From Actinoplanes sp. KI2 (GTDB lineage: Bacteria > Actinomycetota > Actinomycetes > Mycobacteriales > Micromonosporaceae), in the NCBI RefSeq assembly GCF_025630775.1, contig NZ_JAOSZE010000064.1:1-49679 (forward strand): a stretch of 49,679 nucleotides of DNA, written 5' to 3'. This document shows, one piece after another, positions 17,178-25,299 of the stretch; within the stretch, counting starts at the first letter, position 1, and every line of letters starts with the position of its first letter. Under the pieces are notes generated by a model. It made no database searches. It was not told the DNA's origin and saw only the letters and a list, made by a program, of their open reading frames with translations. The position numbers were made by a program, and so were the translations under genes.

Positions 17178-17567
17178 ATGAAGCGATCGGCGATGGCTCT
17201 GTGCGCGCTGCTGTTCGCGGGCTGCTCCCAACACGCCTGCCCGGACTATCGGATAGCCGACGGCATCACCGTGGATGCCGGGGCGTTCGTCGACGCCCAC
17301 CCTCAAGCGGGGAAGCTGTGCGCCACCGGGACGCCCTGTCTACTTCTCGATCCGGCGCATCCCCGGCCCGCCGTCGTGCGACTGGCCGCCGACCAGCCGG
17401 GTCCCCGGCAGGTGAGTATCACCATCACCGCCCGGGACGGCACCGTGCTGCTACGGGCCGATACCCAGGTCGAGGTCCGGCATGTCGTCTCGGATCCCGA
17501 ATGCGGCCAAGCGGCCAACCTGGGGTCGGTGTCGGTCGCCGCGGACGGCTCGCTGAGGAACGGATGA
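17178..17567 (+). CDS. small lipoprotein of unknown function
   Basis: 129 residues from the ATG at 17178. A lipoprotein signal (MKRSAMALCALLFAGC, lipobox LFAGC) is followed by a roughly 110-residue domain with a probable beta-sandwich pattern (PRQVSITITARDGTVLLRAD) and four further cysteines that could form two disulfides. It diverges from the Tat-exported protein gene across 129 bp. No family recognised. Confidence 0.7.
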   Translation: MKRSAMALCALLFAGCSQHACPDYRIADGITVDAGAFVDAHPQAGKLCATGTPCLLLDPAHPRPAVVRLAADQPGPRQVSITITARDGTVLLRADTQVEVRHVVSDPECGQAANLGSVSVAADGSLRNG

Positions 17568-17788
17568 CGGCCGGCCCGGCGTCGCAAGACCTTCTCCAGC
17601 CGTTTCCCGGGTACGGATGCGGGACGACCATTCAAGCTATCCTTGCTCATCAGAAACGTGCACCCCGCTCTGCCGTCGATATGACGTAAACACACACGCA
17701 TCCTTGTAGCTCAGGCGCACCTTTCCGTTATCGCCCTCGATGAATCAATTTCCCTCTGAACCAGGAAAGCAACGACGAAAACCTGTAG

Positions 17789-18091
17789 CTAGAACGCTTT
17801 TGGGAAAGTGGCACGCTCGAAACCCCGGACGGCTCCCCGCGGACTGATCTGGTCGGCGCCCTTGCCCTGGTCGACCAAGAACGAGCCAAGGGGATCTTCG
17901 GGCATTTGGTGAACCCACTCCTGGACGCCTTCGATCGCGCCGCAAATCGGATGATCATCGCCGAAGGCTCGGACCCCGACAATGAGAGAGCACGATCCCG
18001 GCGGGATCTTGCCAGGCTCTCCATGGCGCAGACGGTGCAGGTTGCCGCAGTCGTCGGAGGTTCGCGGCAGGCGCACCCAGGCCTGGGCCAT
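17789..18091 (-). CDS. hypothetical protein, possibly truncated
   Basis: 100 residues from an ATG at 18091, ending VRGFERATFPKAF. The segment CSLIVGVRAFGDDHPICGAI followed by EGVQEWVHQMPEDPLGSFLV has protein-like composition, while the region is less GC-rich than its neighbours. A competing plus-strand frame (17982-18296, ending DAPEAPPTPAIP) also looks coding-like, so the strand is not certain. No RBS supports either start. It may be an acquired orphan or a remnant. Confidence 0.35.
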   Translation of the reverse strand: MAQAWVRLPRTSDDCGNLHRLRHGEPGKIPPGSCSLIVGVRAFGDDHPICGAIEGVQEWVHQMPEDPLGSFLVDQGKGADQISPRGAVRGFERATFPKAF

Positions 18092-18335
18092 CGCTCAGAC
18101 GGCCCCGGAATCCATCCAACGTCGTGCAGCGATAGGTTCCGCGTTGTCGATCGACGATTGGTTACCGCCGTGGCAATCAATGCAATCACCTCACGGCACG
18201 GCCCCGCCCGAGTTGCAAATGGATCTGCCGGTGGTTCCCTCAAACGCCCTCGCGGTAGACGCCCCGGAAGCGCCACCAACACCAGCCATACCCTGACCAC
18301 AAAAGGTCTCTAGTTCGTCGGGTCGCCTTAAGTCG

Positions 18336-19616
18336 CTAATGAGCGACGGCGAGGGCCGCCTCCGTCTGCTCCGTCGGGAGTCGGTGCGGCCGGACTACGA
18401 GGAAGCAGACGAGGGTGGCGGCGAGCATGCCGCCGAAGACGACGATGGCCATGGCGACCGCGCCGACGCCGAGGACGCCGACCAGGGGTGCGGCCAGGGC
18501 ACCTACCCCGAACTGGACCGCCCCGAGCAGAGCAGCCGCGGTGCCTGCCGTCTCGCCGTGGCGGGACAGGGCCAGGGCGGGAGCGTTGGGCATGGCCAGA
18601 CCGACCATGGCCAGGACCAGCCAGAGCGGGATCAGGATGCCGGCCAGGCCACCGACCTCGGTTACGGCCAGGATCAGCAGAATCAGCCCGAAGCCGAGGC
18701 CGGCCAGCAGGGAGCCGGCCAGGATCTGCTGCGGTGTCCAGCGGCGTAGCAGTCGCACGTTGAGCTGTGTGGCGCCGATCAGGCCGATCGCGCCGCCGGC
18801 GAAGACGTACGCGAACTGTTGTTTACTCAGGCCGAAGCCGTCTTGCAGAACATAAGACGAGCCGCTCACATAAGCGATCAGTGCGGCCATCGCCAGACCG
18901 ACGACCAGGATCAGCCCTACGTAGATCCGGTCGGTGAGCAGCCGGCCATAGTCGCGGACGGTGCCGGCGACCCCGCCATTGCGGCGACGTTCGGCGGGCA
19001 GTGTCTCGGGCAGCACGACCGCGGTGGCCGCCATGATCGCGGCGGCGACAACGGTGAGTACGACAAACACGCCGCGCCACGAGGTGAACTGCAACGTTTG
19101 CCCGCCGATGGTCGGGGCAAGGATCGGCGCGACGCCGACCACGAGCATGAGCCGGGAGAACAGCTTCGCCGCGGCGTACCCGCTGAACAGGTCCCGGACG
19201 ATCGCCATCGCCACCACCGTGGCCGCAGCTGCGCCGAGGCCCTGCAACACCCGCAGCGAGCCGAGGATCACCAGGTTCGGTGCGACCACGCACAAGACCG
19301 AGGCGATCAGGTGGGCGCCCACCCCGGCGAGCAGCGGCGCCCGGCGGCCTACCGCGTCGGACAGCGGGCCGACCAGGATCTGTCCGAGGGCCAAGCCAAG
19401 CAGCGTGCCGGTCAGGGTGAGCTGAACGGCGGCCGCGGTGGCGCCGAAGTCGTCGGTGATGGTGGGTAGCGCGGGCAGGTACATGTCAATGGTGAGCGGG
19501 CCGAGCGCGGTGAGGAAACCGAGCACGAGAACAATCCGGAAGCGCCGCCCTGCTGGGAGCAGCTCTCCCGGGGAGAGATCGTCTTCGGGCGGGGTTACGG
19601 TGCGAGTCTCAACCAC
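18336..19616 (-). CDS. Bcr/CflA-type MFS drug exporter
   Basis: 426 residues from a GTG at 19616. Twelve membrane segments are expected. The family signature at the start of TM1 (LTALGPLTIDMYLPALPTI) and the loop 2-3 motif (GQILVGPLSDAVGRRAPLLA) are characteristic of the Bcr/CflA subfamily (bicyclomycin/chloramphenicol-type efflux), as is RVLQGLGAAAATVVAMAIVR in TM4. It would export a small toxic compound using the proton gradient. It is a single gene with no neighbour within 200 bp on its strand; no regulator is adjacent. Confidence 0.92.
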   Translation of the reverse strand: MVETRTVTPPEDDLSPGELLPAGRRFRIVLVLGFLTALGPLTIDMYLPALPTITDDFGATAAAVQLTLTGTLLGLALGQILVGPLSDAVGRRAPLLAGVGAHLIASVLCVVAPNLVILGSLRVLQGLGAAAATVVAMAIVRDLFSGYAAAKLFSRLMLVVGVAPILAPTIGGQTLQFTSWRGVFVVLTVVAAAIMAATAVVLPETLPAERRRNGGVAGTVRDYGRLLTDRIYVGLILVVGLAMAALIAYVSGSSYVLQDGFGLSKQQFAYVFAGGAIGLIGATQLNVRLLRRWTPQQILAGSLLAGLGFGLILLILAVTEVGGLAGILIPLWLVLAMVGLAMPNAPALALSRHGETAGTAAALLGAVQFGVGALAAPLVGVLGVGAVAMAIVVFGGMLAATLVCFLVVRPHRLPTEQTEAALAVAH

Positions 19617-20207
19617 AACAGCGACAAGTTGTCTGGCGCACCGGTTCTTCCACCTGGGCCGGGTTGGTAATAACGGTCACAAGACCGGTATATGGCCTCC
19701 TAACAGCTGATATTTCGCTTGCTTCGTCGTCACCGGAGGCTCGGCTTGCGCCGCAAGAGCAACCGTGTCATCGGACCGCCGGGCTGATCGCGGGCTCGTT
19801 CCAGCTCGCGATGGGTGGATCTTGCCTGCCCCGCGCCGCCGCGGCATGACCAGCACGTGCCGACCGGCCAGAGGATCAGGCACCGTTAATCGGTGAGGTC
19901 CGCAGCCCGTTCCCCGTTCCTGGTCTGCTCCCTCTTCAGCGTTCCAGAGGTTCCGGTTCCCGTCGGAGGTGATCGTGGTGGCGGTGCGCTGGTACGGGTG
20001 GGGGAGAAAGCCGGGAGCGTCAAGCGGTTCGTCGACGTATTTGCAAGCAACCGCGAACCCGTCGAACGCGGCTGCCATGTCACCGACGATTTGCTGGCGC
20101 CGGGCGCGGGGCGCTCGTACTGCGAATTCAGGGGTGTCGCGACCTACTGAGACTTGGTCGTCGGCGAGGTCCGGCTGCGGCCGACAGAGGTGAGCAAGCG
20201 CAGATCG
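19617..20207. other. gap without a convincing gene
   Basis: Nearly 600 bp with several overlapping frames but none with an RBS, a recognisable family or consistent GC3 bias. A minus-strand frame ending at 19886 has a natural-looking tail (TLKREQTRNGERAADLTD) and could be the end of a decayed gene. The first 60 bp must contain the Bcr/CflA promoter. Confidence 0.35.
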
Positions 20208-20252
20208 TTGACACTCTCATAAACCTACTTAACCTATAGGCGATAGGGTTAG
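20208..20252 (+). promoter_or_regulatory. SDR promoter with overlapping palindromic operator
   Basis: A consensus -35 TTGACA at 20208-20213 is followed after 16 bases by TAACCT (20230-20235) as a likely -10. An imperfect inverted repeat begins exactly at that -10: left arm TAACC(T)AT, right arm AT(A)GGGTTA, at 20230-20251. A repressor bound there would block transcription. Its right half, CGATAGGGTTAG (20241-20252), recurs with one mismatch upstream of the OsmC gene. Confidence 0.6.
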
Positions 20253-20273
20253 GTGGAGCTGAGGAGGGTGTCG

Positions 20274-21080
20274 ATGGATCTGCAACTCGCCGGCAAGAGG
20301 GCCCTGGTGACCGGGGGTAGCCGCGGGATCGGACTGCGCATCGCGCGGTCGCTGCTCGCCGAGGGCGCCGACGTGGCGCTCGCCGCGCGCGACGGGGAAC
20401 GACTGGCCAAGGCCGCCGCCGAGCTGGCGGCGGCCGGCCATCCCGGGCGGATCGTCACCGCGCAGCTCGACACCGGCGACGACGCGTCCGTGCGGGCCGG
20501 CGTGCAGCGGGTCCGCGAGCAGCTCGGTGGCATCGACATCCTGGTCAACAACGCGGCGGTGCCCGGCGGCGGCCAGGGCGGCCCGATCACGCCGTCGCGG
20601 ACCACCGACCAGCAGTTCCTCGACGCGGTCAACGTCAAGGTGCTGGGCTATCTGCGCACCGCCCGGGCAGTGGCGCCCGACCTGATCGCCCAGGGCTGGG
20701 GTCGGATCATCAACATCTCCGGCCTGGCCGCCCGGCTCAGCGGCGACTTCGTCGCGACCGCCCGCAACATCGGCGTGGTCGCGCTCACCAAGAACCTGGC
20801 CGACGAGCTCGGTCGGCACGGCATCAACGTCACGGTCGTGCATCCGGGCGCCACGGTCACCGAGCGCACTCCCGCGCTGATCGCGGCCGCCGCTGAGCAG
20901 TGGGGCGTCACCGTCGAGGAGGCCGAACGGCGCCGGGCCGAGCGAACCGCGATCGGCCGCGAGGTGACCGCCGAGGAGGTCGCCGACGTGGTGACGTTCC
21001 TTGCCTCGCCGCGCAGCGTCGCCATCACCGGCGACGCCGTCACGGTCGGCGGCGGCCTGGTCGGCCCCATCCACTACTGA
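20274..21080 (+). CDS. SDR-fold protein lacking the catalytic Tyr/Lys
   Basis: 268 residues from the ATG at 20274, with GAGGAGGG 8 bases upstream. The Rossmann nucleotide site is intact (GKRALVTGGSRGIGLRIARS; NNAA at DILVNNAAVPG). The Ser region reads GRIINISGLAARLS, but where classical short-chain dehydrogenases have YxxxK, this protein has DFVATARNIGVVALTKNLAD: aligning on ALTKNLADEL puts Ala at the Tyr and Asn at the Lys position. The C-terminus (VAITGDAVTVGGGLVG) is typical. It may be a catalytically atypical reductase or a nucleotide-binding regulator. The palindromic operator upstream implies tight control by an unlinked repressor, and the shared box links it to the OsmC gene. Confidence 0.85.
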   Translation: MDLQLAGKRALVTGGSRGIGLRIARSLLAEGADVALAARDGERLAKAAAELAAAGHPGRIVTAQLDTGDDASVRAGVQRVREQLGGIDILVNNAAVPGGGQGGPITPSRTTDQQFLDAVNVKVLGYLRTARAVAPDLIAQGWGRIINISGLAARLSGDFVATARNIGVVALTKNLADELGRHGINVTVVHPGATVTERTPALIAAAAEQWGVTVEEAERRRAERTAIGREVTAEEVADVVTFLASPRSVAITGDAVTVGGGLVGPIHY

Positions 21081-21424
21081 ACCTGCGCCAACGCGACCCG
21101 CCGGGCGCCGCCGACAACGCCGGCCAAGCCGGTCGTCTTCGGCCACCACGTCACCGGCGACCGGCCGATGGCGCGCGTCGGCCGCGTCTTCGGCCTGGAC
21201 GCCGGCGCCTTGCCGCGGCGGCTACCTGGCCGCCCTGCGCCGGGGGCGGGCCGACCCTCGGCTCTGGTACCTGGTCGCGGGGGCCCTGACCGGCGGCGCC
21301 GTCGGTCGTCCCCGGATTCGTCCTCCATCAGGTCCGGACCCGGGCCGATCAATGGTCAGTCGCCAAAGGCGCAGGGCAGCTACCCGTCTTGAAGACGCGG
21401 CCGTGGCTGGACTACCGCTGGGCA
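21081..21424 (+). other. degenerate coding sequence, unidentified
   Basis: Protein-like pieces alternate between plus-strand frames: PMARVGRVFGLDAGAL, then GRADPRLWYLVAGALTGGAV, then VVPGFVLHQVRTRADQWSV. They look like one small membrane protein broken by frameshifts (switches near 21230 and 21300). No family identified. Confidence 0.4.
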
Positions 21425-21770
21425 GACCATGGACCGGTACGCCGCCGCCAGGAATCGGCTGAACGCACGGTTCGGTCGTCGTGCCGATGCGGCCCTGCGG
21501 GTGCTGCTCGGCCTTGTCCGGGGCGAGCCGACCACCTGGCTGACGGTGTGGCGTTGGCGCCGGAGTCGCCGATGCGCCGGTGGTGATCGCGGGCAATGGG
21601 CGCAAAGCCCTGCGACGTGCGGCCGAATGCGGTGACGGCTGGGCTGCCATCGGGATCTCGCCGGGCCAGATGGCTTCCGGTCTGGCGGCGCTGGGTGAGC
21701 TCGCGGCGCAGCAAAGGCGGCCGCGGCCCGGCGCTACCGTCGTCGGCGTCCGATCGTCGGCGATCCGGTG
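21425..21770 (+). pseudogene. LLM-class flavin-dependent oxidoreductase remnant
   Basis: The C-terminal part of a luciferase-like monooxygenase (probably F420- or FMN-dependent). One frame gives NARFGRRADAALRVLLGLVR, another HLADGVALAPES, and the third VVIAGNGRKALRRAAECGDG then WAAIGISPGQMASGLAALGE. The IAGNG..ALRRAAE.GDGW pattern is diagnostic. At least two frameshifts and loss of the N-terminal barrel make it a pseudogene. Confidence 0.75.
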
Positions 21771-21947
21771 AGGGCGACCGAGCAGCTGACCCCTTACGCC
21801 GAGTGGGTCGTACTCGCCCGACCGGTGGGGATTGGCGGCGGGAAAACGAGTTCGCTGCCGCGGTCTGGTCGGCACTGTCATGGCTGTGAAGAACTTGCCG
21901 ACGGCCGGCCTGTGTCGGCCAGGATCGGCGTAGGTGGAGGTGGTGAC

Positions 21948-22220
21948 GGTCGGTGGCCGATGACCTGGCAGAGCGGCATCGCGCAGGTGCCGTTCCAGCG
22001 GGTAATGGGAGAGGCCGGGGTAGCCGAGCACGGTCTGCGTGGCGGCGATGGCCGAGCGCCCGATGGCCGCTTTGACCAGCGACAGTTCGGGCAGCAGCCT
22101 GGCGTCGGCGGCCTCGGTGCTGTCCAGGCCGTGGCGGACCAGCCCGACCCGGGCCGCCATCGGAGCGGTCATCTGGCGGTATGCGATGCCGGGCGCAGCG
22201 AGCGCCGCAACCGCCGCCGG
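21948..22220 (-). pseudogene. acyl-CoA dehydrogenase C-terminal remnant
   Basis: The minus strand reads ARLLPELSLVKAAIGRSAIA, ATQTVLGYPGLSHYPLERHL and RDA, matching the C-terminal helical domain of acyl-CoA dehydrogenases, where LVK.A......A...A.Q..G..G.....PLER..RD is typical. The N-terminal two-thirds is absent and the flanking frames are broken. It lies head-on to the LLM remnant. Confidence 0.7.
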
Positions 22221-22514
22221 ACAGCGGTCGCCGCGGTCACGGTGGCGCTGGTGCGCGGCGGCGTCGCGACCGCAGCGACGTCGCTCGCGGAACATCGCCC
22301 CCCGGCGTTCACCGTCACGCCGTCTCGCCGACGACGGAGCCCTCGCTTGCCGTGTCCAGCCCGCCGCCGCCGAATGGATCGGGCCGCGGCGATGACGCCC
22401 GACGCGGCCCGCAAACATGGGTCGCTGAGCTGTTCGACCTCGCGGCGGGCCGGCCGCTGAGCGCGTGAGGTGAGCTCATCGAGCGGAAGACGGCCGCCGC
22501 AGGGCGGCCATGGG

Positions 22515-23030
22515 CTACGCGGCCTTGATTTCGACGGGGATCGTGGCGCTGAGGGTGTGCCCGACCGGTGAGGTGGCGGCCACCTTGCTGTGCAGTTCGG
22601 CAACCGCGTCCGCGTCGGCGTCGGCGTCCAGGTGCACGGTGGCGCGGATGGCCGAGAAGCCCGCGTGCCCGTCGGCGAGACCGAGGAACGTGTGCAGATC
22701 CAGGTCGCCGTCGAGGTCGATGCGCAGGTCCCGGATCACGATGCCGGCGAGTGCCGCGTTGGCCGCGTAGCCGACGGCGAGGCAGTTGCCGAAGGCGCCG
22801 AGAAGCTGCTCGACCGGGTTCGGTGCGGCGTCTGCGCCGCCGAGCGTCACCGGCTCGTCCGACGAGATCGGCTCGAAGTGGCGTACCTGCGCCTCGGACG
22901 CGAACGCGCCGGTCCAGCGAACAGAGGCAGCCCACTTGGTCTGCGCCGCTTCGGGGCGGCTCTGGATGGTCCGAACCAGCGCGCCGACGGCGGCGAGGTC
23001 GACCTGATTGACGTTCTGAGTGGTGGTCAT
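22515..23030 (-). CDS. OsmC-family protein
   Basis: 171 residues. The layout fits OsmC/Ohr proteins: an N-terminal strand region (KWAASVRWTGAFASEAQVRH), a GGADAAPNPVEQLLGAFGNC helix carrying the conserved Cys (NCLAVGYAA), and a C-terminal AELHSKVAATSPVGHTLSA strand pair. Only one of the two Cys expected for hydroperoxide reductases is obvious: the C-terminal helix start, which often has SCP, here has TSPVGHTL. The peroxidase activity of classical OsmC/Ohr therefore cannot be assumed. A palindromic box begins 17 bp upstream of the ATG (23046-23062), sharing CGATAGGxTTAG with the SDR promoter, so both may answer to one repressor. Confidence 0.85.
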   Translation of the reverse strand: MTTTQNVNQVDLAAVGALVRTIQSRPEAAQTKWAASVRWTGAFASEAQVRHFEPISSDEPVTLGGADAAPNPVEQLLGAFGNCLAVGYAANAALAGIVIRDLRIDLDGDLDLHTFLGLADGHAGFSAIRATVHLDADADADAVAELHSKVAATSPVGHTLSATIPVEIKAA

Positions 23031-23045
23031 GCTTCAGTCTATGAA

Positions 23046-23062
23046 CTAATCCTATCGGATTG
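23046..23062 (-). promoter_or_regulatory. palindromic box upstream of the OsmC gene
   Basis: Reading toward the OsmC gene, AATCC-GATA-GGATT is a perfect 5-bp inverted repeat around a 4-bp centre, and CGATAGGATTAG matches CGATAGGGTTAG in front of the SDR gene in 11 of 12 positions with the same orientation and nearly the same distance to the start codon (16 versus 21 bp). TAGGAT inside it could also be a -10 hexamer. Confidence 0.5.
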
Positions 23063-23299
23063 GAAGAGTATCTCGAGGGTTGATGTAGGCATGACGACGG
23101 CGTCGGTTGCTCGGTGTTCCTGGCGGGCGGCTCGTACAGCGCCAGCCACCCGGCGCGACTTCACGGGGGAGCGCCCTGCAGCCGCACTGCCGGGCGGTGG
23201 ACGTCGTCGGTTCCGTTGTACGGAATTTGACGCTCGGCTTCGGCGTCGACTCGGTGGTCGAAGCGGTCAGCGTGGCGTGAGCGACCCACCTACGTGACC

Positions 23300-23560
23300 T
23301 CAGGATGACGGTGGGCCGAAGCGTTCCGGATGATCGGCCAGCAGGTGGGCGGTGAGGATCTGCCACGCCTGCCGTTCGGCGGCGGTCAGCGGACGTGGTG
23401 GCGCACCGGCTTCCGACGGCACGTCGAACCGATCGGCGGGCACCGCGACCACCACGCCGAACATGCTCATCGCGGAGATCACGCCGCTCTCGTACGGGTA
23501 GGACCAAGGCGACCAGGGCTGGGTCAGAGCGGTCAGGACCAGGCGTAGAAAGCGCACCAT
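23300..23560 (-). CDS. small hypothetical protein
   Basis: 86 residues from the ATG at 23560, with AGGAG 6 bases upstream. The N-terminus is mildly hydrophobic (MVRFLRLVLTALTQPWSPWS) and the C-terminus helical (LTAAERQAWQILTAHLLADH). It begins one base after the TGA of the upstream small ORF, so the pair is probably translationally coupled. No family recognised. Confidence 0.55.
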   Translation of the reverse strand: MVRFLRLVLTALTQPWSPWSYPYESGVISAMSMFGVVVAVPADRFDVPSEAGAPPRPLTAAERQAWQILTAHLLADHPERFGPPSS

Positions 23561-23561
23561 G

Positions 23562-23744
23562 TCACTCCTGTTCGTTGTCGCGCAGCCGTTGGACGAGACC
23601 GTGCGGTGAGCCGACGTACCCCGCCGTCCGGTCGGGCCACGGCGTGATCTGTTCGAGGTCGGCGAGCTGGGCCGTTGCAGTGAGTCGGAGCGTGTCCAAG
23701 CCGAACTCGACCTCGGCGAAGTGGCCGTCAGCAGGCCCGGCCAA
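23562..23744 (-). CDS. small hypothetical protein, possibly 5'-frameshifted
   Basis: 60 codons from a TTG at 23744, ending LVQRLRDNEQE just before the next gene. No RBS precedes the TTG. In another frame an ATG at 23790 opens MARSLTEELIGIRRGL and stops after 20 codons; joining it to this frame (..LAGPADGHFAEVEFGLDTLR) gives a more natural protein of about 75 residues. A one-base lesion near 23745 is therefore likely. Function unknown. Confidence 0.45.
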   Translation of the reverse strand: MAGPADGHFAEVEFGLDTLRLTATAQLADLEQITPWPDRTAGYVGSPHGLVQRLRDNEQE

Positions 23745-23881
23745 GGCCGCGTCGGATACCGATCAACTCCTCCGTGAGAGACCGTGCCATGACCGGGGCA
23801 ACCGGGGGCGCCTCCCTGCTATTTCCCCAAGCCCCATCGGAGATGGGGTTCTTATCCAGGTTCACGCGTACGAGGTCGGGG

Positions 23882-24195
23882 TCGAGCGCCGAAGGACTCG
23901 AACCTGTATCGGCCGGTTGCCACCAGCGCGGAGCGCAGCCCGAGAGCGCGGGTACACGCCAGGTCGCGCGGCGTGTCGCCGATGATCCAGCAGGAGTCGC
24001 GCGCTCGGCCTACCCCGCGGCGGCGAGGGGCTCGAGAGCCAGGCGAGCGACGGCGGCACTGTCGGCGGCGCTTTCGCCGAAGCCTCCCAGCGCCGGGTCG
24101 AGCGGAGGTACGAGCTCGGCGGCCCGCAGCCTGAACCGGCCGAGTTCGCGGTTGAGCGGCTGCGACGCGCGGCGCGGCAGGTTGAAGGCGGCGCC
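23882..24195 (-). pseudogene. HAD-superfamily hydrolase remnant
   Basis: The C-terminal HAD motif IV region is clear (SCWIIGDTPRDLACTRALGL then RSALVATGRYRFESF), matching IGDTPxDxxxAxxxGxxxxxVxTG. The preceding piece (RAAELVPPLDPALGGFGESA, DSAAVARLALEPLAAAG) is in a different frame and ends in a stop at about 24015. The N-terminal catalytic Asp motif is missing. Non-functional. Confidence 0.7.
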
Positions 24196-24498
24196 GGCTC
24201 ATTCTGGGCGCGGGCGTCTGATCATGGCACGTTCGCGACGTCTGTGACGCCCTGCCGGTGTTGCCCTGGCCGGCCTCGGCCGATCCGCCGACACGAGCCG
24301 GGTTGTTGCTGGTGAACGGCTTGCCCAAGCGGGGCGGTGCGTTGCCCGCCCCCGATCGGAAGGCCGTCTGGGCGAGGTTGTCCCGGTGAGGCTTGCGGGC
24401 TGAACCTCACCCTTCCGAGTATCGACGTTTGATCATGCAGGTGGCAGCTAACTCCTATGTCGTTGCAACGTGGCAATGAAATGCTTCAGGAGGGCCGG

Positions 24499-24843
24499 AT
24501 GGGGACGCCGTTCGCCGTGGCCAGACGTGTCGACGAAGCCGGTGTGTCCCGATTGATGGTCGTGGGCGAGCTCGACGAGGACACCGGCGCGGTATTCGCC
24601 GGGCTGCTCGTGAACGCCGTGCAACAGGACGGAGTGTCGGTGGTCGTCGTGGATCTGCGACGGGTCACGTTCCTGTCCGCCGCGGGCGTTCGTGCGTTGC
24701 TGCGGGGGCGCGCTGCCGCCGACGGGCTCGATCGAGGGTTCCGGGTGGTGAACGCGGTCGGCATCGTTTACCAGGTACTCAGGATCAGCGGCGTCCACAA
24801 GACCCTGGCGGTCACGTGGGAGTCGGACGTCGCTGCCTCCTGA
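24499..24843 (+). CDS. STAS-domain protein (anti-anti-sigma-factor-like)
   Basis: 114 residues from the ATG at 24499, chosen over 24457 and 24481 because AGGAGG lies exactly 5 bases upstream. A single STAS domain: first strand SRLMVVGELDEDTGAVFAGL, core VSVVVVDLRRVTFLSAAGVR with the Ser of LSAAG at the phospho-acceptor position, then ALLRGRAAADGLDRGFRVVN. Such proteins antagonise RsbW-type kinases. It is a single gene with no kinase or sigma partner in the window. It is a different paralogue from the STAS protein at 8216-8683. Confidence 0.88.
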   Translation: MGTPFAVARRVDEAGVSRLMVVGELDEDTGAVFAGLLVNAVQQDGVSVVVVDLRRVTFLSAAGVRALLRGRAAADGLDRGFRVVNAVGIVYQVLRISGVHKTLAVTWESDVAAS

Positions 24844-24869
24844 CGGCCGCCGCGCCGACCGGCAGGCAA

Positions 24870-25150
24870 CCTCAATCTGAAGATGATCGAGTCGCGCCTC
24901 AGCCTGGCGCCAGGCGAGCTGCCAGATCTGCCGGTCGAACCCGGCCGCCGCGCCGTTGCCCGTTCGGGACCCGGCCGCGCCCGCGGTGCCGCCGTACACT
25001 GTGGTCTGCGCCTCGGTCTTCTTGCCCTCGGCGCCGCGGAAAGCCCGCCGGCCGGGATGCCCACCGCGATGAGCGGGTGTATTCGGAGCGGCCGTTGAAC
25101 TCCCACGGCTCGATGGCCAGCCCCTGCCCCGTGAAGTAGTCGATGAAGAT
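24870..25150 (-). pseudogene. M28-type aminopeptidase remnant
   Basis: Three minus-strand frames each carry a piece that fits the end of a secreted M28 metallopeptidase: IFIDYFTGQGLAIEPWEFNG with RSEYT, then HPLIAVGIPAGGL, then GAEGKKTEAQTTVYGGTAGA. The order ..GRSDY..F...GIPAGGLFTGAE..KT..QA...GGTAG.. is the familiar Streptomyces aminopeptidase pattern. A helical tail (DRQIWQLAWRQAEARLDHLQ) follows. The frame switches and missing N-terminus mark it as dead. Confidence 0.65.
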
Positions 25151-25229
25151 CCCCGCACCCGGACCTCCGGCAGCGGGAGCTCAAGCTGAACCGTGCTGAC
25201 CTCCTGCGCCGCTCGGGGCCTGGCCGTCG

Positions 25230-25299
25230 ACCGGTCGATGACCGCACGGTGCTGTGCGGGACCGGTCGATGACCGCACGGTGCTGTGCGGGACCGGTCG
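25230..25299 (+). repeat. 31-bp tandem repeat, two full units plus a partial
   Basis: The 31-bp unit at 25230-25260 (beginning ACCGGTCGATGACCGCACGG) is repeated identically at 25261-25291, and a third copy starts (ACCGGTCG, 25292-25299). The array lies next to the M28 remnant, in sequence with no intact gene. The two exact copies imply recent slippage or duplication. Confidence 0.85.

Noticed and set aside
25230..25299. CRISPR array
   Set aside because: The 31-bp units are directly adjacent with no spacers and no cas genes are nearby; it is a simple tandem repeat.
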